Source: Ruminococcus turbiniformis
Lineage (GTDB): Bacteria; Bacillota; Clostridia; Lachnospirales; Lachnospiraceae
NCBI RefSeq assembly: GCF_020687545.1
Contig: NZ_JAJEQX010000002.1
Coordinates: forward strand, 145,078 to 209,077
Direction of reading: 5' to 3'
Length of the DNA stretch: 64,000 nt
A program made the position numbers and the translations under genes. Shown piece after piece: positions 17,737 through 26,839 of the stretch. Positions within the stretch are counted from its first letter, which is position 1. Every line of letters starts with the position of its first letter. The notes under the pieces are model-generated. The model was given only the letters and a program-made list of their open reading frames with translations, was not told the origin of the DNA and searched no databases.

Positions 17737-19659
17737 TCAAATGTCAAGCTCCGCCTCTGTCGCGTTCTCATAGATAAATGCCCTTCTCGGAGGCACTTCT
17801 GTTCCCATGAGCATCTCGGTCACGCTTGACGCCATCCGCGCGTCCTCGATCTCCACAAGCTTTAACAGACGTCTTTCCGGGTCCAGCGTCGTCTCCCAGA
17901 GCTGCTCCGCGTCCATCTCTCCCAGACCTTTGTACCGCTGCAGGGTAAATGGCCCTTTGTGGGTCTTCCTGTATTTCTCCAGCGCCTTGTCGTCGTAGAG
18001 GTATTCTTCCCCGCCGTTTTTCGGCATGGCTTTATAAAGCGGCGGCATGGCAATATACACATGTCCCTCGTAGATCAGCTCCGGCATGAACCGGTAGAAC
18101 AGCGTGAGCAGAAGGGTGGAGATATGGGCTCCGTCCACATCTGCATCGGCCATGATGATGATCTTGTCATACTTCAGCTTCGTGATATCAAAATCGTTGC
18201 CGTACCCTTCCGAGAATCCGCACCCGAAGGCATTGATCATCGTCTTGATCTCCGCGTTTGCCAGAATCTTGTCGATGCTCGCCTTCTCCACATTTAAGAT
18301 CTTTCCGCGGATCGGAAGGATCGCCTGGAAACTTCTGTCCCTGGCCGTCTTTGCGGAACCGCCGGCGGAATCTCCCTCTACGATGAAGATCTCGCACTTC
18401 TTCGGGTCTCTGCTCTCGCAGTTGGCCAGCTTTCCGTTGCTGTCAAAAGAGTATTTCTGCTTTGACAGAAGATTCGTCTTTGCCTTCTCCTCCGTCTTCC
18501 GGATCTTCGCCGCCTTCTCCGCGCTTGAGAGAACCGATTTCAGCGTGTCCAGATTCCGGTCAAAGTACCGGACGATCTCCTCTCCGGTGACCTTGCTGAC
18601 CGCCTTGGACGCGTCAGGGTTGTCCAGCTTCGTCTTTGTCTGCCCCTCGAACCTCGGGTCCGGGTGCTTGATGGAGATAATCGCGGTCATCCCGTTCCGG
18701 ATGTCGGCACCGGTGAAATTGGCGTCCTTCTCCTTCAGGATTCCCAGCTCGCGGGCGTACTGGTTCATCACCGTCGTGAACATGGTCTTGAATCCGGTCA
18801 GATGGGTTCCGCCCTCCGAGTTATAGATATTATTGCAGAAGCCGAGCACGTTTTCGTGGAACTCGTTCACATACTGGAAGGCAGCCTCCACCTCGATGCC
18901 ATCCGCTGTTCCCTTGAAATAGACGGGTTCATGGAGGGTTTCCTTCTTCCGGTTGAGATCCCGGATAAAACCGAGAATCCCGTCCGGCTCATGATACTCG
19001 ATATGCTCCGGCTCCTCCGGCCTCTTGTCGTCAAAGATAATCGTAAGCTCCGGATTTAAGTAGGCGGTCTCATGGAGACGGCTTTTCACCTCCTCCGCCC
19101 GGAACTTCGTCTTCTCGAAGATGGTGTCATCCGGGAGGAAATTCACAGTCGTCCCCGTCTTTCTCGTCTTCCCGATCTTCGGCAGCAGTCCGTCCTCCAG
19201 TTCAATCACCGGCACGCCCTTCTCATACCGGTCGTGGTGGATGTATCCGTCTTTGCTGATCTTTACGTCCATGTAGGCGGACAGCGCATTTACGACCGAG
19301 GAACCAACACCGTGAAGTCCTCCGCTTGTCTTATATGCAGTATCGTCAAACTTTCCTCCCGCGTGAAGCGTAGTGTAGACGACCCGGGCCGCGGACACCC
19401 CTTTCTGATGCATGTCCACCGGAACCCCGCGCCCGTTGTCCGATACGGTTGCGGAACCGTCCTTTTCCAGTGTGACATGAATCTCCGAGCAGTACCCTGC
19501 CAGATGCTCGTCCACCGCATTGTCCACAATCTCGTAGATCAGATGATTGAGTCCTTTCGTGGACACACTTCCTATGTACATGCCCGGGCGTTTGCGGACT
19601 GCTTCCAGTCCTTCAAGGACCGCAATGCTGCCCGCATCATATGTGCTGTTTCCTGCCAT
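17737..19659 (-). CDS. type II topoisomerase B subunit, ParE-like
   Basis: ATPase subunit of the enzyme whose A subunit follows. The 640-residue protein has the GHKL ATPase motifs EIVDNAVDEH, DNGRGVPVD and GGLHGVGSSVVNALS, the transducer domain, and the TOPRIM domain with the EGDSAGGSA motif and metal-binding DADVDGAHI. It has no large insertion in TOPRIM, as in Gram-positive GyrB and ParE. I chose the ATG at 19659 (protein starts MAGNST) with AAGGAG 7 nt upstream; the 32 earlier codons look non-coding. Whether it is GyrB or ParE cannot be settled from sequence by eye. Confidence 0.9.
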   Translation of the reverse strand: MAGNSTYDAGSIAVLEGLEAVRKRPGMYIGSVSTKGLNHLIYEIVDNAVDEHLAGYCSEIHVTLEKDGSATVSDNGRGVPVDMHQKGVSAARVVYTTLHAGGKFDDTAYKTSGGLHGVGSSVVNALSAYMDVKISKDGYIHHDRYEKGVPVIELEDGLLPKIGKTRKTGTTVNFLPDDTIFEKTKFRAEEVKSRLHETAYLNPELTIIFDDKRPEEPEHIEYHEPDGILGFIRDLNRKKETLHEPVYFKGTADGIEVEAAFQYVNEFHENVLGFCNNIYNSEGGTHLTGFKTMFTTVMNQYARELGILKEKDANFTGADIRNGMTAIISIKHPDPRFEGQTKTKLDNPDASKAVSKVTGEEIVRYFDRNLDTLKSVLSSAEKAAKIRKTEEKAKTNLLSKQKYSFDSNGKLANCESRDPKKCEIFIVEGDSAGGSAKTARDRSFQAILPIRGKILNVEKASIDKILANAEIKTMINAFGCGFSEGYGNDFDITKLKYDKIIIMADADVDGAHISTLLLTLFYRFMPELIYEGHVYIAMPPLYKAMPKNGGEEYLYDDKALEKYRKTHKGPFTLQRYKGLGEMDAEQLWETTLDPERRLLKLVEIEDARMASSVTEMLMGTEVPPRRAFIYENATEAELDI

Positions 19660-19760
19660 TTTCATTCTCCTTCTCTTTTCGTCCGGGCGGAACAAAAAGC
19701 GCTTCCCTTTCGCCCCGTCCGCACCGTCATCCTGCTTTCGCGCAGAACAATCCATTTCAT

Positions 19761-19789
19761 ACTATATCACCAGTCCTTGTGGTTTTCAA
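19761..19789 (-). promoter_or_regulatory. sigma-A promoter of the topoisomerase operon
   Basis: TTGAAA (19784-19789), 17 bp, TATAGT (19761-19766), about 100 bp before the B-subunit start. Confidence 0.8.
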
Positions 19790-19856
19790 CAGAAAAAACA
19801 CAACATGGATGAGCGCATGGATGAACGCCCCCGTCTGAAACAGTCTGAAATGAACC

Positions 19857-21044
19857 TCACTCTTCCATAATCACATGGTACAGTGTATCGGCCAGCACTT
19901 CCATGGCGTTCATCATCTCCTCCACCGTGTTCGTCTGGGCCCCCGCCTCCACAAGGAGGGATTTCGGCAGCAGGTGCAGATTGTACCGGTAGGCTCTTAA
20001 ATAGATATGCCGGACAAATCCCGGGTAAAGGCTCTCGGAGGCAAGCTGCATCTGGAGAGAAAAAGCCAGGTTATCCTGTATGTACGGATTGTACAGATAG
20101 TCAATGTCGCCGTTTGTTCTGGACCGGCTCAGCCCGTTGAAATACATGATCTTCGCGGTCGGCTTCCCGTTGATCTCCGTCACAAGATGGGTCCCTTCCG
20201 CGACGCCGTCGCGGTGCAGGTCAATGGCCACCTCGATCGTCGGGTTTGCCTCCAGGATCGGGCGCACTCCGGCCTCCGCGTACTCGTAGGCGTTGCTCCG
20301 GTCGAGTTCTCCGTTTATGATGTCATACACGCCGGTATCGTGGATCGTCTCAATTCCTTTCTCATTTAAAAGCTGCGTCAGATATTCCCCCACGCCGACG
20401 ATGCTCGTAGCCGGGTCCCCGGGCGTGGAATCAACGAACTCTTCCTGAGAGTGGGTATGGAAGATCAGAATCTTCGGTCCGCCTGTCGTGTTGTCGATCT
20501 TCATGCTGCGTCCGAGAAGATCATCCGCGTTCAGCTGGTCCGGCCCGATCATGGTGGAGCTGTCCACAGTGTAGAAGTTGCTCAGCAGATAGTCGAAGTC
20601 TCTTAACTTCTCAATGGACATATCCACTGTCGGCGTCACCGTCTGCGCTGCGGCTTCCGACTCGTCCGGCTCCCCCACAAGGTTGCCGTTCTCATCCACT
20701 GCATTCTCGTCGCCGGCCTGTGCTTCGAGGATTCTGGCAATGGTCTCCTCGTCTTCAATTGACGTGGAAATCTCCGCGTTTTTCTCCACGTAACTGATAA
20801 TCGGAAACCATGCCAGAGTCCGCTGTCTCACCCACTCCAGTGGTTCTTCCCCAGGGGTTCGGTTCACCCATGTAAATACAGGCATGTATATTTCCTGTGC
20901 TTTGGTGAGGATCTGCTTCTGAATGCCGTACCTCCAGTTTTTCCCGAACCCTTCCGAGCTGATACAGAGTGTGCAGAACAGAAGAACCGCTGCAAGAGCT
21001 GCGGTGCCAGCCTGTCTGAAATTTCGTTTTCTCAGTCTGTCCAT
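19857..21044 (-). CDS. spoIIP: stage II sporulation protein P
   Basis: SpoIIP is the membrane-anchored amidase/endopeptidase that, with SpoIID and SpoIIM, removes septal peptidoglycan during forespore engulfment. The 395-residue protein has a basic start followed by one membrane segment (about residues 14-30), a linker with acidic low-complexity sequence, and the catalytic domain with metal-ligand motifs ILIFHTHSQEEF and AIDLHRDGV. It lies 154 bp downstream of gpr on the same strand, the usual gpr-spoIIP pair. Its presence marks the organism as an endospore former. Confidence 0.95.
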   Translation of the reverse strand: MDRLRKRNFRQAGTAALAAVLLFCTLCISSEGFGKNWRYGIQKQILTKAQEIYMPVFTWVNRTPGEEPLEWVRQRTLAWFPIISYVEKNAEISTSIEDEETIARILEAQAGDENAVDENGNLVGEPDESEAAAQTVTPTVDMSIEKLRDFDYLLSNFYTVDSSTMIGPDQLNADDLLGRSMKIDNTTGGPKILIFHTHSQEEFVDSTPGDPATSIVGVGEYLTQLLNEKGIETIHDTGVYDIINGELDRSNAYEYAEAGVRPILEANPTIEVAIDLHRDGVAEGTHLVTEINGKPTAKIMYFNGLSRSRTNGDIDYLYNPYIQDNLAFSLQMQLASESLYPGFVRHIYLRAYRYNLHLLPKSLLVEAGAQTNTVEEMMNAMEVLADTLYHVIMEE

Positions 21045-21198
21045 ATCGCGGCGGCGCCCTTTCCTGTGTTTTCTGTAATCCTATGCTGCCTTCCGTCCTC
21101 TTATTCCTTCTGTTTCTTTATCCGTTCCCTTTCTGCGGCCGCCGTCCTGAGCCCATTTTCTGTACCGCCGTCCTGAGCCCGTCTTCTGCGCTGCCGCC

Positions 21199-22170
21199 TC
21201 ACGCCTGCGTCACAAGCATGTTTATGGCCTCCGAGATCGTATGGCTGATCTGCCGGATCATCTCGTCCACATCCTTCGGAGTGACAAACATCCCGTTCAG
21301 GTGCGGAGCGATCAGTTCCTTTACAAACTCATACTTCTCCCCCGCATTGTATGAGCGCAGCACCTCCCCCACTCCTTTAAATGATTCTGAGGACTCCAGC
21401 GCTCTTATGAAATTCTCCATCGTATCATTTACAATCGTTGCTGCGTCCACTACCGTCGGTACCCCAATCCCGATGACAGGCACACCCAGCGACTCCTCCG
21501 TCATCCCGCACCTGTGGTTTCCAACCCCGGAACCGGGATGGATTCCTGTATCCGCAATCTGGATCGTCCGGTTCAGTCTCCTGCTGTTGCGCGCGGCAAG
21601 CGCATCAACGGCAATGACAAGGTCAGGGTTCGTCTCCCTCACGATCCCTCTGATAATCTCCGCGCTCTCCATTCCCGTCTGTCCCATCACACCGGGAACA
21701 ACGGCGCTGATCACAGGGGCGTGTTCCATATTCATGGCATATTTTCCGTACTCTTTCACAACATGCCGGTTCACTGCCAGATGATCTGCCACATAGGGCC
21801 CCAGGGCATCGGGAGTCACTTCCCTGTTTCCAAGTCCTGCCACAAGAACAGACAGACCGTCCTTCTCTTCTTTTCTGTGCCGTCCGATCAGCTCGCGGAT
21901 ACACCGGCACAGTTCTTCCGCGACTTCTCTCCGGTTTTCCTCATCAGGCAGCGCCAGATTCGGCGTCTCAAGAGTCAGATAAAGGCCGACCGGCTTCCCC
22001 ATGGCTTTCGCCCCGTTCTCTGTCCGTATTTCCACCCGTGTCAGGCGCATCTCCCGTTCCTCATCATAGCGTTCATTAAGAACAACACCCTGGATCTCCA
22101 CATCGTCCGACTCAAAGCGCTCTTTTTCCTCGAGCGCAAGATCGGTACGCACACTGTAATTTCTCAGCAT
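21199..22170 (-). CDS. gpr: spore germination endopeptidase Gpr
   Basis: Gpr degrades the small acid-soluble proteins that protect spore DNA when spores germinate; it is made as a zymogen in the forespore. The 323-residue product matches the family in its N-terminal RTDLALEEKE propeptide region, the VLVAGLGNREVTPDALGP segment and the core GVGNHRCGMTEESLGVPVIGIGVPTVVDA. GGAGGAGG precedes the ATG. No sigma-A promoter is clear upstream, which fits forespore-specific control (sigma-F/G), but I could not place a convincing site. Confidence 0.96.
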   Translation of the reverse strand: MLRNYSVRTDLALEEKERFESDDVEIQGVVLNERYDEEREMRLTRVEIRTENGAKAMGKPVGLYLTLETPNLALPDEENRREVAEELCRCIRELIGRHRKEEKDGLSVLVAGLGNREVTPDALGPYVADHLAVNRHVVKEYGKYAMNMEHAPVISAVVPGVMGQTGMESAEIIRGIVRETNPDLVIAVDALAARNSRRLNRTIQIADTGIHPGSGVGNHRCGMTEESLGVPVIGIGVPTVVDAATIVNDTMENFIRALESSESFKGVGEVLRSYNAGEKYEFVKELIAPHLNGMFVTPKDVDEMIRQISHTISEAINMLVTQA

Positions 22171-22255
22171 GTCACATCCTCCTCCGTCACTGCGGGCTTA
22201 TCCGCTTGTTTCCTGCTTTCCGTAACAGTTTTTGCAATAATTCTCAATTTATGTA

Positions 22256-22284
22256 TTGACAACCCCTGCCGGTTAGCATAAAAT
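22256..22284 (+). promoter_or_regulatory. sigma-A promoter of rpsT
   Basis: TTGACA (22256-22261), 17 bp, TAAAAT (22279-22284), in the divergent gap between gpr and rpsT. Confidence 0.88.
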
Positions 22285-22375
22285 GAATGAGTATGTTTCA
22301 GCGGAGCGTCCGTGTCCGAATCTGTTGAAGCACATGATTCATTTTTGATATTTCATGTATTTGGAGGTGTACAGG

Positions 22376-22639
22376 TTGGCTAACATTAAGTCTGCTAAGA
22401 AGAGAATTTTAGTAAACGAGACAAAGGCTGCAAGAAACAAGGCAATCAAGTCAAGAGTTAAGACTGCAGTAAGAAAAGTGGATGCTGCGGTTGCGCAGAA
22501 AGACGCTGAGGCTGCAAAGGCTGCCCTTCATACAGCGATTGTTGAGATTTCCAAAGCAGGAAGCAAGGGTGTTTATCACAAAAAGACTGTTTCCAGAAAG
22601 ATTTCTCGTCTGTCAAAAGCTGTAAACGGCATTGCTTAA
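22376..22639 (+). CDS. rpsT: 30S ribosomal protein S20
   Basis: S20 binds the 5' domain of 16S rRNA. The 87-residue product has the family pattern ANIKSAKKRILVNE, RNKAIKSRVKTAVRKV and the Lys/Arg-rich C-terminus SRKISRLSKAVN. The start is a TTG at 22376 with GGAGG upstream, since the mature protein begins ANIKSAKKR; non-ATG starts are common for rpsT. It is a single-gene unit with its own promoter and terminator, facing away from gpr. Confidence 0.98.
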   Translation: MANIKSAKKRILVNETKAARNKAIKSRVKTAVRKVDAAVAQKDAEAAKAALHTAIVEISKAGSKGVYHKKTVSRKISRLSKAVNGIA

Positions 22640-22660
22640 TTTGATAGAGATAGAAAGATA

Positions 22661-22697
22661 AGAGACATCCGTTCCCGTCAGGCGGATGTCTCTTTTT
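22661..22697 (+). terminator. Rho-independent terminator of rpsT
   Basis: AGAGACATCCG pairs with CGGATGTCTCT around an 11-nt loop and is followed by TTTTTGT. Confidence 0.93.
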
Positions 22698-22747
22698 GTA
22701 CTGGCAACGTTCATAAGTCCGGGCTTGCCCGGGGCCTTGGCGAGCGC

Positions 22748-23389
22748 TTACAATCTCACGTACCCGAAGCTGTTTATGAGCCCGTCCAGGCGGTGGTTTT
22801 CCCTGCACAGCGGGCACTCATGCGCGTTATACACATGGTAATCCGGCAGATCGGAGCCGGTGAAAATTGTCTTCACTTCCATCCCCGCCACTTTTGATAT
22901 GGCGCTGAACACCGCGCAGATACCGCAGACCGTTCCGCCGTAGTAGAGAACGGACTCGATTGCCTGCATCGTCAGGCTGCCTGTGGCCATGGAGTCAGTC
23001 AGGATGAGCACCTGCTTGCCCTCGATCATTCTCTGGTTGTTGTCACGGAAAAGGATCTGGCCTGTAGCGTCAAATTCCGGGGTTACAACAGAGATATTAT
23101 TTCCCGCACTCATGGACATGTTGGACGCGTCCGCCAGATGTTCTGCCATAAAAGTCCCGATCACTTCCGTGTTCTTCATGCACACGATCGTATCTACCAT
23201 TGTGTTGGTGATATACTCATCCGCAAGCGTTCTGGCAGTCTCTCTCGCATTGTTGTGACGCGTCTTCACAGTCGACATATCAATATATGTATTAACGTGT
23301 GAATTTTTCGTCGCGAAATGTCCGCTCAGCATTTTGATACGTGCTTTCGGGTTTTTTGTTGATCTCAGATCTACAAATCTTTCATCCAT
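22748..23389 (-). CDS. phosphoribosyltransferase-family protein
   Basis: A 213-residue protein with the type I phosphoribosyltransferase fold. The PRPP-binding loop is VLILTDSMATGSL, where Asp-Ser-Met-Ala-Thr-Gly replaces the more common acidic pair before the TG. The C-terminus carries a CPLC motif (ECPLCRENH) that may bind metal. Similar clostridial proteins are often labelled orotate phosphoribosyltransferase, but no other pyrimidine gene is nearby and the diverged loop makes that uncertain. It converges with rpsT and is preceded by a promoter-like TAAAAT near 23450. Confidence 0.75.
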   Translation of the reverse strand: MDERFVDLRSTKNPKARIKMLSGHFATKNSHVNTYIDMSTVKTRHNNARETARTLADEYITNTMVDTIVCMKNTEVIGTFMAEHLADASNMSMSAGNNISVVTPEFDATGQILFRDNNQRMIEGKQVLILTDSMATGSLTMQAIESVLYYGGTVCGICAVFSAISKVAGMEVKTIFTGSDLPDYHVYNAHECPLCRENHRLDGLINSFGYVRL

Positions 23390-23509
23390 ACCTCATTCTC
23401 CCTTCTGTTTCACATATTTTGATTCTCATATTCTGATATATTCATTTTATCACATGCGAAAGGAAAAATCAGTAAATATTTTATATTTTTCAAATATTTC
23501 AGACAGTTT

Positions 23510-24967
23510 TTACTCATTCCGGACAGCAGAGCTTTTCTCTTCTCTCAGCATCGGCCAGACGGTAATGAGCATTGTGACAAAGCAGGCCGTGCCTCCAATC
23601 ACGTTTGAGACAGGCTCCGCCAGAAAGACACCCATCGTCCCCAGGTTCCCGACCATCGGCAGAATCAGCGTCAGCGGAACAACGATGATCACCTTTCTGA
23701 AGATGGAGAAGAAAACTGCCTGCTTCGGCCGGTTCAGTGCCACAGAGACGGCCTGTCCCGCAAACTGCAGCGCCATCATGAATATTCCGCAGAAGTACAC
23801 TCTCATCGCCGGGATGCCCTGCCCGATCAGCTCTGTCTCCTGGGTAAACAGATGCAGGAAAAACCGCGGCTCGAAAAAGAGCAGCGCCCACACAATCACG
23901 GAAAACACGATACATCCGGCGGACATAAACTTGATGGCGTCCTTCACCCGTCTGTAGCATCCCGCTCCGTAATTGTATCCGATCACAGGCTGAGCGCCGG
24001 ATGTCAGTCCGGTCACAGGCATGGTGATAATCTCTCTCACGGAATTGATCACTGTCATGATTCCCACATACAGATCTCCGCCGCTTCTCGCAAGCACCGC
24101 GTTGCACACGATCTGTACGATTCCGTTTGTGACGGACATGGCGAATCCTGACGTTCCGAGCAGGGTGATCTCTTTGATCAGAGAGAGATCCGGCTTCATG
24201 GACCGGCGGCTCAGTTTTAAAAGCGCCTTCTTTCCAGTCAGAAACTTCAGCACCCACGCAGCGGATGCCCCCTGGGATATCACTGTCGCTATGGCGGCTC
24301 CCTGCACTCCCATCCCGAATACAAAGATAAAAAGAGGGTCCAGAATAATGTTCAGAACCGCCCCGAGAAGCACTGTGAGCATTCCGATTCTCCCAAACCC
24401 CTGGGAATTAATGAAGTTGTTCATTCCCAGACTTGTCATGACAAACAGAGTGCCGATGAGGTAAACTGTGATATACTGATCCGCATAGCCGTACGTCGCA
24501 CTGCTCGCGCCGAACAGATACAGAAGAGGCCTCCTGAAAATAAGACAGGCTGCCATCAGAATCACGCCTGAGAGAATCAGCATGAAAAACGAGTTTCCCA
24601 TAACTTTCTCCGCGCGTTCCTCCTCGTGGCCTCCCCTTGCAATCGAGCACAGCGGCGCACCGCCCATGCCGAACAGATTCGCGAACGCGGAAATAATCGT
24701 AATGACCGGAAGGCAGAGTCCGATGCCGGTCAGAGCCTCCGCCGACGCATGGGGAATATGTCCGATGTAGATCCGGTCCACCACACTGTACAGCACATTG
24801 ATGAGCTGGGCGAGCGTCATGGGGACGGCAAGACCGAGAATATTCTTCGCGATACTGCCCTGGCTGAAATCGTTCTCTTCCTTTTTCTGGACTGGTTCGT
24901 CCTCTTTCTGAACAGGTTCATTCTCTTTCTGAATGCATTCGCCCTCTTTGTGAATATGTTCCTCCAC
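23510..24967 (-). CDS. MATE-family efflux transporter
   Basis: Integral membrane antiporter of the MATE family, which exports drugs and other cations using Na or H gradients. The 485-residue protein has about twelve membrane helices in two halves; family segments include AVPMTLAQLINVLYSVVDRIYIGH at the start of helix 1 (residues about 48-71) and GAQPVIGYNYGAG in helix 8. The first 36 residues are a charged cytoplasmic tail with three 7-residue repeats, which is unusual. It is monocistronic, downstream of ilvC and separated from it by a terminator. Substrate unknown. Confidence 0.92.
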   Translation of the reverse strand: MEEHIHKEGECIQKENEPVQKEDEPVQKKEENDFSQGSIAKNILGLAVPMTLAQLINVLYSVVDRIYIGHIPHASAEALTGIGLCLPVITIISAFANLFGMGGAPLCSIARGGHEEERAEKVMGNSFFMLILSGVILMAACLIFRRPLLYLFGASSATYGYADQYITVYLIGTLFVMTSLGMNNFINSQGFGRIGMLTVLLGAVLNIILDPLFIFVFGMGVQGAAIATVISQGASAAWVLKFLTGKKALLKLSRRSMKPDLSLIKEITLLGTSGFAMSVTNGIVQIVCNAVLARSGGDLYVGIMTVINSVREIITMPVTGLTSGAQPVIGYNYGAGCYRRVKDAIKFMSAGCIVFSVIVWALLFFEPRFFLHLFTQETELIGQGIPAMRVYFCGIFMMALQFAGQAVSVALNRPKQAVFFSIFRKVIIVVPLTLILPMVGNLGTMGVFLAEPVSNVIGGTACFVTMLITVWPMLREEKSSAVRNE

Positions 24968-24990
24968 TCAGATCTTCCTCTCTAAAAGCA

Positions 24991-25022
24991 AGGCCAGACT
25001 TTCTTTAAAGAGAGCCTGGCCT
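24991..25022 (-). terminator. terminator-like hairpin after ilvC
   Basis: In the minus direction AGGCCAG pairs with CTGGCCT; inside, CTTT-type sequences extend the stem. TTGCTTTTA follows, a weak U tract. Confidence 0.65.
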
Positions 25023-25079
25023 GTACTGAATTTCTTTCTCAGATAACAATTCCCGGATGAATCGTCCGTTTGCTGCAGA

Positions 25080-26111
<1,032 letters not shown>

Positions 26112-26123
26112 CTAAATAAATAA

Positions 26124-26621
26124 TTATAAATATGCTACATCCTTACTTCCTCTTGAGAGGCCTGTGATTCCGGTCCTTGCCAGTTCCAGTATCTCATAGC
26201 CTTTCAGAAGATTCAGGAATGCTTCCAGTTTCGTCTGCGTGCCGGTAAGCTCCACGATCAGGGAGTCCTCCTCCACGTCCACAATCTTTGCGCGGAAAAT
26301 ATCCGCGACGGAGATAATCTCTCCTCTCTGCGCGGCGTTGGCGCGCAGTTTCACCATAATCAGTTCCCGGCATACGGACTCGTCATCTTTTAACACTTTG
26401 ATCGCGACGACATCCTCCAGCTTTCTGACCTGTTTCTCGATCTGGGACAGGATCAGTTCGTCTCCGGACGACACAACCGTGATTCTTGTGAATCTCGGAT
26501 CAGCCGTCATGCCTGCGGTAATGCTGTCGATGCTGTATCCGCGGCGGCTGAACAGGCCCGAAATACGGCTCAAGACACCGGGATTGTTGTCTACAAGCAG
26601 GGAAAATACCTGTCTTCTCAT
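26124..26621 (-). CDS. ilvN: acetolactate synthase small (regulatory) subunit
   Basis: The regulatory subunit activates acetolactate synthase and gives feedback inhibition by valine. The 165-residue protein has an N-terminal ACT domain (SLLVDNNPGVLSRISGLFSRRGYSID) and the C-terminal ALS_ss_C domain ending ELARTGITGLSRG. The large catalytic subunit is not adjacent, which is unusual but seen in some Clostridia. It is first in an ilvN-ilvC transcript with a strong promoter, operator-like repeats and a structured leader of about 115 nt. Confidence 0.96.
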   Translation of the reverse strand: MRRQVFSLLVDNNPGVLSRISGLFSRRGYSIDSITAGMTADPRFTRITVVSSGDELILSQIEKQVRKLEDVVAIKVLKDDESVCRELIMVKLRANAAQRGEIISVADIFRAKIVDVEEDSLIVELTGTQTKLEAFLNLLKGYEILELARTGITGLSRGSKDVAYL

Positions 26622-26635
26622 TCATTCCTCTCCTT

Positions 26636-26746
26636 CCCGTTTCAGGAGAATCCCCGCTGCGGGATACTCCCTTGAAGCGGATCTTTCACATCCGCTTTGC
26701 ACCCCGTTTTTAAAAAACAGAGTGCATTCTGTTTTTGTCTTCCTTA
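26636..26746 (-). promoter_or_regulatory. structured leader of ilvN-ilvC
   Basis: Three hairpins follow one another in the transcript: AAAACAGA with TCTGTTTT (26735-26714) followed by more T, resembling a weak terminator; GCGGAT with ATCCGC; and a GGGAGTATCCC arm with GGGGATTCTCC just before the ribosome-binding site. No T-box sequence is visible, so a classic tRNA-sensing leader is unlikely. Confidence 0.5.
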
Positions 26747-26775
26747 ATATTACCAACTGTCACATTCTTTGTCAA
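26747..26775 (-). promoter_or_regulatory. sigma-A promoter of ilvN-ilvC
   Basis: TTGACA (26770-26775), 17 bp, TAATAT (26747-26752). The -35 box is part of the most promoter-proximal copy of a repeated element. Confidence 0.88.
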
Positions 26776-26823
26776 GAATCTGTTGGCATTTTTGTCAGAT
26801 ATTTCTGTTGACAGTTTTGTCAG
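26756..26823 (-). promoter_or_regulatory. tandem operator-like repeats upstream of ilvN
   Basis: Two 20-bp direct repeats (26823-26804 and 26798-26779), 25 bp apart, match at 18 of 20 positions; their core is TGACAAAA-x-TGxCAACAGA, and the first contains TGACA-N4-TGTCA. A third weaker copy covers the -35 box at about 26776-26756. The 25-bp phasing suggests cooperative binding of a repressor or activator. Confidence 0.6.
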
Positions 26824-26839
26824 GTATTTTTCAGCCCGT

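Noticed and set aside
21120..21200. Two direct copies of a 14-bp sequence (GCCGTCCTGAGCCC) between gpr and spoIIP
   Set aside because: Only two copies in a non-coding gap, with no symmetry or known site; too little to call.
26622..26746. T-box or CodY site before ilvN
   Set aside because: No T-box core (AGGGTGGNACCGCG-like) and no CodY consensus is present; the region is described as operator repeats and hairpins instead.
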